Position numbers and translations under genes: made by a program. A stretch of 64,000 bases of DNA, from positions 62,001 to 126,000 of the forward strand of contig NZ_FOVH01000015.1 of assembly GCF_900115095.1 (NCBI RefSeq), given 5' to 3'. Under the pieces are notes generated by a model. It saw nothing but the letters and a program-made list of their open reading frames with translations. It was not told the DNA's origin and made no database searches. The stretch comes from Actinomadura madurae (GTDB taxonomy: Bacteria > Actinomycetota > Actinomycetes > Streptosporangiales > Streptosporangiaceae). This document shows, in pieces, positions 16,883-25,296 of the stretch (the stretch's first letter is position 1; each line of letters begins with the position of its first letter).

Positions 16883-19452
16883 GGGGCACCGGGGCCCGGC
16901 TCGCCCGCGCGCAGTGGGCGCCGCTCGCCGCGCTGGCCGTGCTGACGTTCGTGGCCGCGCTGCTCGCCACCGCCGTCCCGTCCCGCACGACCGCCGGATA
17001 CGACCGCGCCGCGGCCGCCGCCGTCGGCCCGGCGGCCGACATCCGGGTGCGCGGGGAGGCGGGCGGCAGCACCGCCTTCGCCGCCGTGCCCAGCGAGGCC
17101 GCCCTCGGCGCCAACGCCATCTCCTGGCAGCAGCGGCTGCCCCGCTCGCTGAGCGACGTCTCCGGCGAGCCGGAGTCGTCGGTCACCTCCTCCGTCAACA
17201 CCGTCGAGGGGACGTTCCGGCGGCCCCGGCTGCTCTATCTCGGCTGGGACCCTGGCGCGTGGCGGCGGATCCGCCTCGTCGAAGGCACGCCGGCCTACAA
17301 CCGGCAGGGGCAGACGAGCGGCGACATGGCGGTGATGATCGCCAAGGAGTACGCCGGACGGCTCGGCTACAAGGTCGGCGACCGGATCGTCCTCGACGCC
17401 GTGACCGTCCGCGTCTCCGGCCTGTACGAACCGGTCGACCCTCGCGACCCCTTCTGGGCGCCGAGGGAGCGGCTCGTGCGCCCGACCGTCGAGTTCCTGC
17501 CCAAGACCACCATCGAGGCCGACGCGGGAACCGCGCTGATCGACGCCGCCGCCTACGCCCGCCTCACGCGCGACCCGACCCGGAAACTGAGCTACGAATG
17601 GCGGTTCCCGGTCCGCGCCGGCCAGGTCAGCGCCACGCAGGCCGAGGGCATGGCCGCCGACCTGGACGCCTTCCGCTCCGCCGTCGAGGGGCGCGCCGAC
17701 CTGTTCCCCTGCGAGGTCTCCACCCCGCTGGACAACCGGCTGAAGGAGTTCACCGACCGGCTCCGCACCGCGCAGTCCGTCCTCGGCCTCGCCCTCGGCG
17801 GCCTCGTCGCCGTCGCCGCCGGGTTGCTGCTCCTCGCCGCCGGGCTGCTCGCCGGGCGGCTCCGCCCGGTCCTCGGGCTGATGCGGGCGCGCGGGGCGTC
17901 GCTGCGCCAGCTCGCGGTGCCCGCCTGCGGGCTGACCGCGCTCGCCGCCGTCCCGTCCGCCGGGCTCGGCTACGCGGCCGGACGGCTTCTGGACGCCGGG
18001 CCGCCGCAGGCCACGTCGGTGTACGCGATCGTCCTGCTCCTCGCGGCCGTGCTCGGCGTGCCGGCGGCGATGGTGGCGCGGGAGCGCGGCGGCGCGCTCG
18101 GCTCGGTCACCACCCGGCGCGACGACCTGGTCACCGCCCGCCCGTCCCCGCGGCGGCTCGTCCTGGACGTCCTGCTGGTGGCGCTCGCGGTGATCGGCGT
18201 CGTGCTGCTCCGGGAACGCGGCGGGACGTCCGGGACCGACCCGCTGGTCGCCGCCGTCCCCGTGCTGCTCGGCGCGGCGCTCGGCGTGCTCGTCCTGCGC
18301 GCCTACCCGTCCCTGCTGCGCGCGGCCGGGCCCCTCCTGCGGCGCCGCAGCGGCGCCGTCGCGTTCCTCGGCATCGCCCGCGCGTCCCGGCAGAACCTCG
18401 TCGGCGCGCTGCCGCTGGTCGTCCTGCTGCTGGCCGCGACCGTCGCCGGCTTCGCCGCCACCGTCGACACCGCCCTGCGCGACGGCCAGGTGCGCGCGTC
18501 CTGGGCCGAGACGGGCGCCGACGCCCGCGTCGAGGCCGCGGCGATGGACGACGCGGGCCTGCGCCGCATCCGCGCCGTGCCCGGCGTGACGGGCGCGGTC
18601 CGGGTCCGCGTCATCGCCCGGGCCTCGGCCGCCTCGGACCCCGCGCCGATCACCATCGTCGGCGTCGACCTGGACGCCTACCGGAGACTCGCGCCCGAGG
18701 TGCCCGGCATCCCCGGCTCGGGCTCGGTGCTCGCGTCGCCGCTGGCCTCCCGCACCATGGGCCCGGGCGCGGTGACGCTCGGCCGCGCCGGGATGGACCC
18801 GATCCGCGTCACGCCGTCCGGGCGGATCGAGCGCTTCCCCGGGCAGGAGACGGGGTCGGCGTTCGTGCTCGTCCCGTACGACATGGTCGCCGGGGCGACC
18901 GGGTTCCCGTCCCAGGTCTTCGTCGCCGGGCACGACCTGGACGCCGCGGCACTCCGCGCGGCGGCCCCCGGAAGCGACGTCCAGACGCGGGACCGGGTCC
19001 TGCGGGACATGACGCGGCTGCCGCTGGTGTCCGTCGTCCACGAGACGTTCCAGAGCGGCGCGCTCATCGCCGGCGTGCTGGGGCTGCTCGCCGTCCTGCT
19101 CGTCCTCGTCGTCGGCGCCCGCGCCCGCGGCCGGACGATCGCGCACCTGCGCGCCCTCGGGCTCAGCCGGCGGCAGAGCCGGGCCCTCGCGCTCGTCGAG
19201 ATCGCGCCCGTCCTGCTGTGCGCGGTCGGCGCCGGCTGGGTGCTCGGCCTGCTCCTGCCCGACATCACCGGCCCGGTCGTCGACCTCGGCCCCTACACCG
19301 GCGGCTTCGCCGCCACCGCACACGTCCCGGGCCTTTCCGCGCTGCTCGGTCTGCTCGCCGCCCTGCTGCTCGCCGCCGCCGCCGCTGCCGTCGCCGTCGA
19401 CCGCGCCTTCGACACCGACCCCGGAAACGTCCTGAGAACGGGGGACTCATGA
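16879..19452 (+). CDS. ABC transporter permease, FtsX-like, second subunit
   Basis: An 857-residue membrane protein that starts at an ATGA overlap with the preceding permease. An N-terminal membrane anchor (LAALAVLTFVAALLATAV) is followed by an outer domain. A helix cluster around residues 300-470 includes LGLALGGLVAVAAGLLLLAAGLL. A terminal FtsX block near residues 715-850 ends in VDRAFDTDPGNVLRTGDS and carries the ARGRTIAHLRALGLSRRQSRALALVE coupling loop. It is probably the heterodimeric partner of the first permease. The downstream ATPase again starts at an ATGA overlap, so the four exporter genes are tightly coupled. A much longer reading frame on this strand that begins upstream is an out-of-frame extension through the first permease and should be ignored. 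Confidence 0.85.
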   Translation: MRGTGARLARAQWAPLAALAVLTFVAALLATAVPSRTTAGYDRAAAAAVGPAADIRVRGEAGGSTAFAAVPSEAALGANAISWQQRLPRSLSDVSGEPESSVTSSVNTVEGTFRRPRLLYLGWDPGAWRRIRLVEGTPAYNRQGQTSGDMAVMIAKEYAGRLGYKVGDRIVLDAVTVRVSGLYEPVDPRDPFWAPRERLVRPTVEFLPKTTIEADAGTALIDAAAYARLTRDPTRKLSYEWRFPVRAGQVSATQAEGMAADLDAFRSAVEGRADLFPCEVSTPLDNRLKEFTDRLRTAQSVLGLALGGLVAVAAGLLLLAAGLLAGRLRPVLGLMRARGASLRQLAVPACGLTALAAVPSAGLGYAAGRLLDAGPPQATSVYAIVLLLAAVLGVPAAMVARERGGALGSVTTRRDDLVTARPSPRRLVLDVLLVALAVIGVVLLRERGGTSGTDPLVAAVPVLLGAALGVLVLRAYPSLLRAAGPLLRRRSGAVAFLGIARASRQNLVGALPLVVLLLAATVAGFAATVDTALRDGQVRASWAETGADARVEAAAMDDAGLRRIRAVPGVTGAVRVRVIARASAASDPAPITIVGVDLDAYRRLAPEVPGIPGSGSVLASPLASRTMGPGAVTLGRAGMDPIRVTPSGRIERFPGQETGSAFVLVPYDMVAGATGFPSQVFVAGHDLDAAALRAAAPGSDVQTRDRVLRDMTRLPLVSVVHETFQSGALIAGVLGLLAVLLVLVVGARARGRTIAHLRALGLSRRQSRALALVEIAPVLLCAVGAGWVLGLLLPDITGPVVDLGPYTGGFAATAHVPGLSALLGLLAALLLAAAAAAVAVDRAFDTDPGNVLRTGDS

Positions 19453-20363
19453 CCGACACACCGGACCTCGCCGAACTGGAGCGCCGCGCCGCCGAACGCG
19501 GACCCGTCTACGGCGAGGGCGCCCACATCGTCTGCGACAACCTCGTCCGCATCTACAAGACCGACGGCGTCGAGGTCGTCGCGCTCCAGGGCCTCGACCT
19601 GCTCGTCGACCCCGGCGAGCTCGTCGCCATCGTGGGCGCGTCCGGCTCGGGCAAGTCGACGCTGCTGAACATCCTGTCGGGCCTGGACGTGCCGACCGCC
19701 GGCGTCGCCCGCGTCGCCGGGTCCGACCTGCTCACCATGGCGTCCAGGGAGCGGCTGAGGTTCCGGCGCGAGCAGGTCGGGTTCATCTGGCAGCAGACGT
19801 CCCGCAACCTGCTCCCGTACCTGACCGCCGCGCAGAACGTCGAGCTGCCCATGAAGTTCGCCGGCCGGTCGCGGCGGGCCCGCGCCACCCGCGCCGCCGA
19901 GCTGCTCGGCATGCTGGACGTCGGCGACTGCGCGGCCCGCCGCCCGGACGAGCTGTCCGGCGGCCAGCAGCAGCGCATCGCGATCGCCGTCGCCGTCGCC
20001 AACGAGCCGCACGTCGTGCTGGCCGACGAGCCCACCGGCGAGCTCGACACCGTCACCGCCGCCGGGGTGTTCGCCGCCCTCCGCCGCGTCAACGAGGAAC
20101 TGGGCACCACCACCGTCGTGGTCACCCACGACACGCAGGTGTCCGAGCGCGTCGACCGCACGGTCGGCATCCGGGACGGCCGCACCAGCGTCGAGGTCCG
20201 CCGCGGCGGCGGCACCGCCGAGGAGTACGCCGTCCTCGACCGCGCCGGCCGCGTCCAGCTCCCCGCCGCCTTCACCTCGGCCCTCGACATGCGCGACCGC
20301 GTCCGCCTCGCCCTGGAAAGCGACCACGTCGGCGTCTGGCCCGACCGGGAGGAAGCAGAATGA
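19449..20363 (+). CDS. ABC transporter ATP-binding protein (MacB/LolD-like)
   Basis: A 304-residue cytoplasmic ATPase that powers the FtsX-type permeases. Walker A is GASGSGKS at 63-70, the signature LSGGQQQR at 169-176, and Walker B VVLADE at 189-194. The D-loop is GELD and the switch histidine is in VVVTHD. The Q-loop region reads GFIWQQTSRNLLPYLTAAQNVELP, characteristic of the MacB/LolD subfamily. It is longer than LolD by an N-terminal 25 residues and a C-terminal 60-residue tail containing AAFTSALDMRDRVRLALESDHVGVWP. The start overlaps the second permease stop and the end overlaps the next ATPase, both by 4 bp. Confidence 0.92.
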   Translation: MTDTPDLAELERRAAERGPVYGEGAHIVCDNLVRIYKTDGVEVVALQGLDLLVDPGELVAIVGASGSGKSTLLNILSGLDVPTAGVARVAGSDLLTMASRERLRFRREQVGFIWQQTSRNLLPYLTAAQNVELPMKFAGRSRRARATRAAELLGMLDVGDCAARRPDELSGGQQQRIAIAVAVANEPHVVLADEPTGELDTVTAAGVFAALRRVNEELGTTTVVVTHDTQVSERVDRTVGIRDGRTSVEVRRGGGTAEEYAVLDRAGRVQLPAAFTSALDMRDRVRLALESDHVGVWPDREEAE

Positions 20364-21052
20364 CCGACCCGATGGTGGCCGTCGAAGGGCTCGTCCGGAC
20401 CTACCGCACCGGAAAGATCGAGGTCCCCGCGCTGCGCGGCGCGTCCTTCACCGTCGGCGCTGGGGAGCTCGTCGCGATCAAGGGCCGTTCGGGCTCCGGC
20501 AAGACGACCCTGCTCAACCTGATCGGCGGCCTCGACGGCCCGGACGGCGGCACCGTCCGCGTCGACAGCCGCGACGTCGGCGCCCTCCCGGAGGACGACC
20601 TGCTCGCCCTCCGCCGCGACGACATCGGGTACGTCTTCCAGTCGCACGGCCTGATCCCCGTCCTGTCGGCCGCCGAGAACGTCGAGGTCCCGCTGCGCCT
20701 CGTCCGCACGCCGCCGGCGGAACGCGACGAACGCGTCCGCGTCCTGCTCGGTCTCGTCGGCCTGGCCGACCACGCGGCCCAGCGCCCCTACGAGCTCTCC
20801 GGCGGCCAGCGCCAGCGCGTCGCCATCGCCCGCGCCCTCGCCAACCGTCCCCGCCTGCTGCTCGCCGACGAGCCCACGGGACAGCTCGACTCCGAGACCG
20901 CCGCCGCCATCATGCCCCTGCTCCGCGCGGTCGTCTCCAGCGAGGGCGTGACCGTCCTGGTGGCCACCCACGACCAGGCCCTGCTGGCCGAGGCCGACCG
21001 CGTCCTGAACCTGGAGGACGGCGTGATCACCGAAACACCCGTCCCCGCCTGA
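20360..21052 (+). CDS. ABC transporter ATP-binding protein (LolD-like), second subunit
   Basis: A 230-residue cytoplasmic ATPase of standard LolD length. Walker A is GRSGSGKT at 42-49. IGYVFQSHGLIPVLSAAENVEVPL is the Q-loop region, LSGGQRQRVAIARAL the signature, LLLADEPTGQLD the Walker B/D-loop, and VLVATHD the switch. Two different ATPases and two different permeases suggest a heteromeric exporter, or one in which each permease has its own ATPase. It is the last gene of the SARP-linked exporter operon. Confidence 0.92.
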   Translation: MTDPMVAVEGLVRTYRTGKIEVPALRGASFTVGAGELVAIKGRSGSGKTTLLNLIGGLDGPDGGTVRVDSRDVGALPEDDLLALRRDDIGYVFQSHGLIPVLSAAENVEVPLRLVRTPPAERDERVRVLLGLVGLADHAAQRPYELSGGQRQRVAIARALANRPRLLLADEPTGQLDSETAAAIMPLLRAVVSSEGVTVLVATHDQALLAEADRVLNLEDGVITETPVPA

Positions 21053-21139
21053 CGTCGCGGGACGGCCAGCGGTTTTATCTCGCCTTTCAACGGTCCTTGA
21101 TCTATTGGCGGCACCGACACCGATGATCTTGGAGGTCCG

Positions 21140-21898
21140 ATGAAACGCGTGCTTCGCGCCGGGCTCGTGGCCGCGGTCCTGGCCGGAGCGGCGGCACCCG
21201 CCGCCGCGGCCACGACCCCGCCCGACCCCGCTCCCGGTGGCCCCCAGCGGCCCTTCGAGCCCGACGTGGCGGGACCGCGCAACCTCGACTCGCTCCGGGT
21301 GACCGCGACCAAGGGCGAAGGTCGCAGCGTGACGGTCGCCTTCGACCGCCGCAGCCGCACCGCCGAGGGCACGGTCCCCGCGGGCGCCCGCCGGTTCGTC
21401 TTCCTCTTCGACCGGGCGATCTCCTTCAACCCCCAGGCGTTCCCGACGTGCGCGCGCACGGTCATCACCGAAGACGGCCCGGACGCCTGCCCGCCGGGCT
21501 CCCAGGTCGGCAGTGGCATCGGCACCTCCTTCGACGGGACCGAGCAGCCGGTTCTGGTGTTCAACACCGGGGTCGGATCGCTGCCCGGGGTTCTCGTCGT
21601 CCTCCCCGAAACGAACGTCGTCCTGAAGCAGACGTTCGAACGGGTCTCCACCCCCTACCGGGGCACCTACAGGTGGACTCTGGACGAGATCCTGCCGCCC
21701 ACCTCCGTCCCGCCCCAGGACCGCGCCGGCACCTCACGGTTCAGGCTCGCCTTCGGCGCCACCACCCACCGTCACGGCCGCCCGATCGGTTTCGCCGAGA
21801 CCTCCGCGCGTCCCGGCACCCCGATGCGGTTCGGCCTGTGGAGCGAGTTCGTCACAGGCCAGGTGGTCCTGCCCACCTCCACGACCGCTCTCCGGTAA
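21140..21898 (+). CDS. Secreted protein of unknown function
   Basis: A 252-residue protein with a classical signal peptide: MKR, a hydrophobic core LRAGLVAAVLAGAA, and an AAAA cleavage region by residue 25. The mature part has RRFVFLFDRAISFNPQAFPTC and a CPPGSQVGSG motif followed by LVFNTGVGSLPGVLVVLPE, a pattern I associate with uncharacterised secreted proteins of soil actinobacteria. Two cysteines (in FPTC and DACPPG) could form a disulfide. GGAGG precedes the ATG. There is no clear operon partner; it follows the exporter operon by 87 bp and converges on a membrane-protein gene. Confidence 0.75.
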   Translation: MKRVLRAGLVAAVLAGAAAPAAAATTPPDPAPGGPQRPFEPDVAGPRNLDSLRVTATKGEGRSVTVAFDRRSRTAEGTVPAGARRFVFLFDRAISFNPQAFPTCARTVITEDGPDACPPGSQVGSGIGTSFDGTEQPVLVFNTGVGSLPGVLVVLPETNVVLKQTFERVSTPYRGTYRWTLDEILPPTSVPPQDRAGTSRFRLAFGATTHRHGRPIGFAETSARPGTPMRFGLWSEFVTGQVVLPTSTTALR

Positions 21899-21925
21899 GC
21901 CGCACCCGGCCGCGGTGGGTGAGGG

Positions 21926-22657
21926 TCATGGCGATGCGGTGCGGGTGGTGAGGGTGTGCTTCCGGGTCACGTAGATGCGGGCCACGGCGGTCAGGACGAC
22001 GGCCTGCGGAAGCCACACGGCCACCATGATCGGGAAGTTCTCGCCGCCCGCACTGGCCAGGAGCGGGGTGAAGAGGCCCGCGAAGAACAGGGTCACGGCC
22101 AGGCCGAGCATGGCGGCGAAGCCCCGGGTCGCTTCCGGGTCCCCACGGCGGGCCAGGCGCCATGCGCACGCGGCCGCCACGAGGAGGGCCGGGGGGACCA
22201 CGATCAGCGCGGCGATGAGGAACCGCGCGCGCATGTCGGCCGGGGCGACGGAGGTGTCCTGGGTGTCCCCGTTCGCCGCGATCTCCGTCAGCCGTCCGCG
22301 CCAGATGGTGCCGGTGACCCGGTCGCCCTTGCCGAGGTCGTCCAGGACGGGACCTGAGTTGGGGTAGGACGTCTCCCACCTGACGCCGTCCGGGTCCGTC
22401 AGGAACGCGCGATCCAGCTCGCCGCGCTTGGCGGTCCTGTGGACGCCCGTCACGGTGAACTCCCGGGTCCAGCGGCATTCGGCGGGCGCGGGCGGCTCGG
22501 CCGGGCAGCGCGGCGCGGCGTTGTAGGCGTCCAGGGCGCGGGTTCCGCCCGGGGCCTCCGTCGCGACGAAGTACGCGGTGATCGCCGCAACGGCGACGGC
22601 AGCGAGCAGAGCGAGCACGGTCGCGACCGTGCCGCCCAAGCTTCCGGAATGTCGCAT
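21926..22657 (-). CDS. Membrane protein of unknown function (DUF3592-like layout)
   Basis: A 243-residue protein. One hydrophobic segment lies near residues 9-31 (VATVLALLAAVAVAAITAYFVA). A soluble domain of about 110 residues containing CPAEPPAPAECRW follows. Three further hydrophobic segments lie near 145-165, 180-200 and 208-225. The soluble part (TDPDGVRWETSYPNSGPVLDDLGKGDRVTGTIWRGRLTEI) resembles small beta domains of DUF3592-type membrane proteins, but I do not recognise a function. ATG at 22657 is preceded by AGGAC. Much longer frames upstream on this strand are antisense to the Tm-1-like gene and are not real. Confidence 0.65.
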   Translation of the reverse strand: MRHSGSLGGTVATVLALLAAVAVAAITAYFVATEAPGGTRALDAYNAAPRCPAEPPAPAECRWTREFTVTGVHRTAKRGELDRAFLTDPDGVRWETSYPNSGPVLDDLGKGDRVTGTIWRGRLTEIAANGDTQDTSVAPADMRARFLIAALIVVPPALLVAAACAWRLARRGDPEATRGFAAMLGLAVTLFFAGLFTPLLASAGGENFPIMVAVWLPQAVVLTAVARIYVTRKHTLTTRTASP

Positions 22658-22873
22658 GTCCTGATTATCCCATTTGGTGGATCTTGGTGGCGCACGCCGC
22701 GGTCGAGGTCCACCGCGTGGTCGCCGTGTCGCCTGAGCGCATCGGCCAGGCGACCGCGGCGACCCGGATGCCGAGGGCCGTGGATGGCGTGGCCGACCGC
22801 CGCGGGCCGGTTGGACGGTGATCGGCAGGGGCATATCTCGTGCCGTAGGTCGGCTCGGGACGGGAGTTTCACT

Positions 22874-24070
22874 GTGGCGACCGTTGTGCTCGTGGGGACA
22901 CTCGACACAAAGGGCGCGGAGTACGCATGGCTGCGTGACCGGGTGCGGGAGCTGGGGTGCGACACCGTGCTCGTTGACGCGGGGGTCGGGCCGTCCGACG
23001 TGGCCGCCGACGTCTCCGCGGAGGAGGTCGCGCGGGCCGGTGGGGCGTCGCTGGAGGCGCTGCGGGACGCGGGGGATCGCGGGGCCGCCGTCACGGCGAT
23101 GGGGGAGGGCGCGGCGGCCGTGCTGGCGGGGCTGGAACGGGTGGACGCCGTCCTCGCGGTCGGTGGGAGCGGTGGATCGTCGATCGCGGCGCGGGCCGTC
23201 CGGGACCTGCCGATCGGGCTGCCGAAGCTGATCGTGTCCACGATGGCGTCCGGGGACGTGACGCCGTACGTCGGCGCCAAGGACGTGACGCTGATGTACA
23301 GCGTCGTCGACATCGCGGGCGTGAACCGGGTGTCGCGGCTCATCCTCGGGAACGCGGCGGCGGCCGCGGCCGGGATGGCGAAGGCGTACGAGCCGTCGGG
23401 CGCGGAGGACGACCGTCCCCTCGTCGGGGCGTCCATGTTCGGGGTGACGACGCCGGCGGTGGACGCGGCCCGCGAACGGCTGGACGAACTCGGCTACGAG
23501 GTGCTCGTCTTCCACGCGACCGGGGCCGGAGGCCGTGCGCTCGAAGGACTCGTCGAGAGCGGGCTGCTGGCCGGAGTACTGGACCTGACCACGACCGAGC
23601 TGGCCGACGACCTCGTCGGCGGCGTCCTGTCCGCCGGGCCGGACCGGCTGACGGCGGCGGGAAAGCACGGAATCCCGCAGGTCGTGGCGCCCGGAGCCCT
23701 CGACATGGTCAACTTCGGGCCGCGCGAGACCGTCCCGGAACGCTTCCAAGGACGCAACCTCTACGTCCACAACCCGACCGTGACGCTGATGCGCACGACC
23801 CTGGAGGAAATGGCCGAACTGGGACGGCGGGTCGCGTCCAAGCTGGCCGCGGCGACCGGCCCGGCCGTGCTCTTCCTCCCGCTCGGCGGCGTGTCGGCGC
23901 TGGACGCGTCCGGGATGCCGTTCCACGATCCGGAGGCGGACGCGGCCTGCTTCGCCGCCATGGAGGGCGCCGTGGAGACGGAGAGGCTCGACATGAACAT
24001 CAACGATCCGGCCTTCGGCCGCGCCATGGCCGACCGGCTGCACCGGATGATCTCGGAGGAGGCGCAGTGA
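22874..24070 (+). CDS. Tm-1-like ATP-binding domain protein (UPF0261)
   Basis: A 398-residue protein of the UPF0261 family, homologous to the N-terminal half of the tomato antiviral protein Tm-1. It starts VATVVLVGTLDTKGAEYAWLRDRV, the family signature. Glycine-rich motifs are AVGGSGGSSIAARAVRDLPIGLPKLIVSTMASGDVTPYVG, DIAGVNRVSR and ASMFGVTTPAVDAA. The GTG start has a GGGAG ribosome site 7 nt upstream. The stop overlaps the next gene by 4 bp. In plants and fungi this domain is fused to the TIM-barrel domain encoded by the next gene, which strongly suggests the two proteins form a complex. The reaction in bacteria is not established. Confidence 0.88.
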   Translation: MATVVLVGTLDTKGAEYAWLRDRVRELGCDTVLVDAGVGPSDVAADVSAEEVARAGGASLEALRDAGDRGAAVTAMGEGAAAVLAGLERVDAVLAVGGSGGSSIAARAVRDLPIGLPKLIVSTMASGDVTPYVGAKDVTLMYSVVDIAGVNRVSRLILGNAAAAAAGMAKAYEPSGAEDDRPLVGASMFGVTTPAVDAARERLDELGYEVLVFHATGAGGRALEGLVESGLLAGVLDLTTTELADDLVGGVLSAGPDRLTAAGKHGIPQVVAPGALDMVNFGPRETVPERFQGRNLYVHNPTVTLMRTTLEEMAELGRRVASKLAAATGPAVLFLPLGGVSALDASGMPFHDPEADAACFAAMEGAVETERLDMNINDPAFGRAMADRLHRMISEEAQ

Positions 24071-24888
24071 ACCGCGAGACCGTCCTCTACCGGCTGCGGA
24101 ACACCGTCGCGGAGGGCAGGCCCGTCATCGGCGCCGGGGCGGGCACCGGGCTGTCGGCCAAGTGCGCCGAGGCCGGCGGCGTCGACCTGATCATCATCTA
24201 CAACTCGGGCCGCTACCGGATGGCCGGGCGCGGCTCGCTCGCCGGGCTCCTGCCGTACGGGGACGCCAACCAGATCGTGGTGGAGATGGCGTCCGAGGTC
24301 CTCCCGGTCGTGGCGGACACGCCCGTCCTCGCCGGGGTGTGCGGCACCGACCCGTTCCGGGTGATGCCCGTCTTCCTCGACCAGCTCAAGGCCATGGGGT
24401 TCGCCGGCGTGCAGAACTTCCCCACCGTCGGGCTCTACGACGGGGTGTTCCGGCAGAACCTCGAAGAGACCGGCATGGGGTACGACCTGGAGGTCGAGAT
24501 GGTGCGGCTCGCCCACGAGCGCGGCCTCGTCACCGCCCCGTACGTGTTCGACGAGGACCAGGCGCGCGCGATGGCGGAGGCCGGCGCCGACGTCCTCGTC
24601 CCGCACGTCGGCCTCACCACCAAGGGCAGCATCGGCGCCGGCACCGCCCTGACGCTGGACGAGGCGGTCGAACGCGTCCAGGCCATGCGCGACGCCGCGT
24701 CCGCCGTCCGCCCGGACATCCTCGTCCTCTGCCACGGCGGCCCCATCGCCGAACCGGACGACGCTTCCTACGTCCTGTCGCGGACCGAGGGGGTCGCCGG
24801 CTTCTTCGGCGCCTCCTCCGTCGAGCGGCTGCCCACCGAGCGCGCCATCACCCGGCAGGTGGCCGCCTTCAAGAACCTGGAGCTCTGA
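24067..24888 (+). CDS. Phosphoenolpyruvate-hydrolase-family TIM-barrel protein
   Basis: A 273-residue TIM-barrel protein of the PEP_hydrolase (PF09370) type, equivalent to the C-terminal half of Tm-1-like proteins. Visible blocks are VIGAGAGTGLSAKCAEAGGVDLIIIYNSGRYRMAGRGSLAGLLPYGDAN, PVLAGVCGTDPF, GVQNFPTVGLYDG and LCHGGPIAEPDDA. The fold is related to PEP mutase/isocitrate lyase, but the catalytic activity is unproven. It starts at a GTGA overlap with the UPF0261 gene and ends directly against the cupin gene, so all three are one translational unit. Confidence 0.87.
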   Translation: MNRETVLYRLRNTVAEGRPVIGAGAGTGLSAKCAEAGGVDLIIIYNSGRYRMAGRGSLAGLLPYGDANQIVVEMASEVLPVVADTPVLAGVCGTDPFRVMPVFLDQLKAMGFAGVQNFPTVGLYDGVFRQNLEETGMGYDLEVEMVRLAHERGLVTAPYVFDEDQARAMAEAGADVLVPHVGLTTKGSIGAGTALTLDEAVERVQAMRDAASAVRPDILVLCHGGPIAEPDDASYVLSRTEGVAGFFGASSVERLPTERAITRQVAAFKNLEL

Positions 24889-25296
24889 ATGCTGGTCAAA
24901 CCCGGCGACGTGACCACGATGACCTTCGGCTGGGGGTCGATCAAGTGGTTCGTCACCCCGTCCACCGTGCCCGCCGCGGGCAGCACCCTGGGCGAGGTCA
25001 TCGTCAACCCCGGCCAGGGCCATGCGCGCCACCACCACGCGAACGCCGAGGAGATCATCTACGTCGTCTCCGGCGAGGCCGCCCAGATGGTCGACGACGG
25101 AGAGCCGTTCACGATCGGCGAGGGCGACGCCGTCCACATCCCGAAGGGCGTCTGGCACTCCACCTACAACACCACCTGGCGCCCGCTCCGCCTGATCGTC
25201 ACCTACACCCCCGGCGGCGAGGAAAAGGCCCTGGAAGCCGCCCCGGACTACACCCTCCACGCCGCCGGCGCCATCCCCGAATGGCACCAAACCTAA
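24889..25296 (+). CDS. Cupin-domain protein
   Basis: A 135-residue single cupin. The metal site is visible: ARHHHANAEEIIYVVSGEA supplies His48-50 and Glu54/55, and WHSTYN supplies His90. PGQGHARHHH and EGDAVHIPKGVWH are cupin motifs 1 and 2. The ATG immediately follows the stop of the PEP-hydrolase-like gene, making this the third member of the operon. Cupins of this size are often sugar or small-molecule isomerases or dioxygenases. In this context it may act on the same unknown metabolite (inference). The gene ends 118 bp before the 16-bp repeat array. Confidence 0.86.
   Translation: MLVKPGDVTTMTFGWGSIKWFVTPSTVPAAGSTLGEVIVNPGQGHARHHHANAEEIIYVVSGEAAQMVDDGEPFTIGEGDAVHIPKGVWHSTYNTTWRPLRLIVTYTPGGEEKALEAAPDYTLHAAGAIPEWHQT

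Noticed and set aside
13522..19452. A 1,976-residue open frame on the plus strand
   Set aside because: Its first 3.3 kb is out of frame with the real first permease and reads as Arg/Pro-rich shadow; only the part from 16879 is a real gene (second permease).
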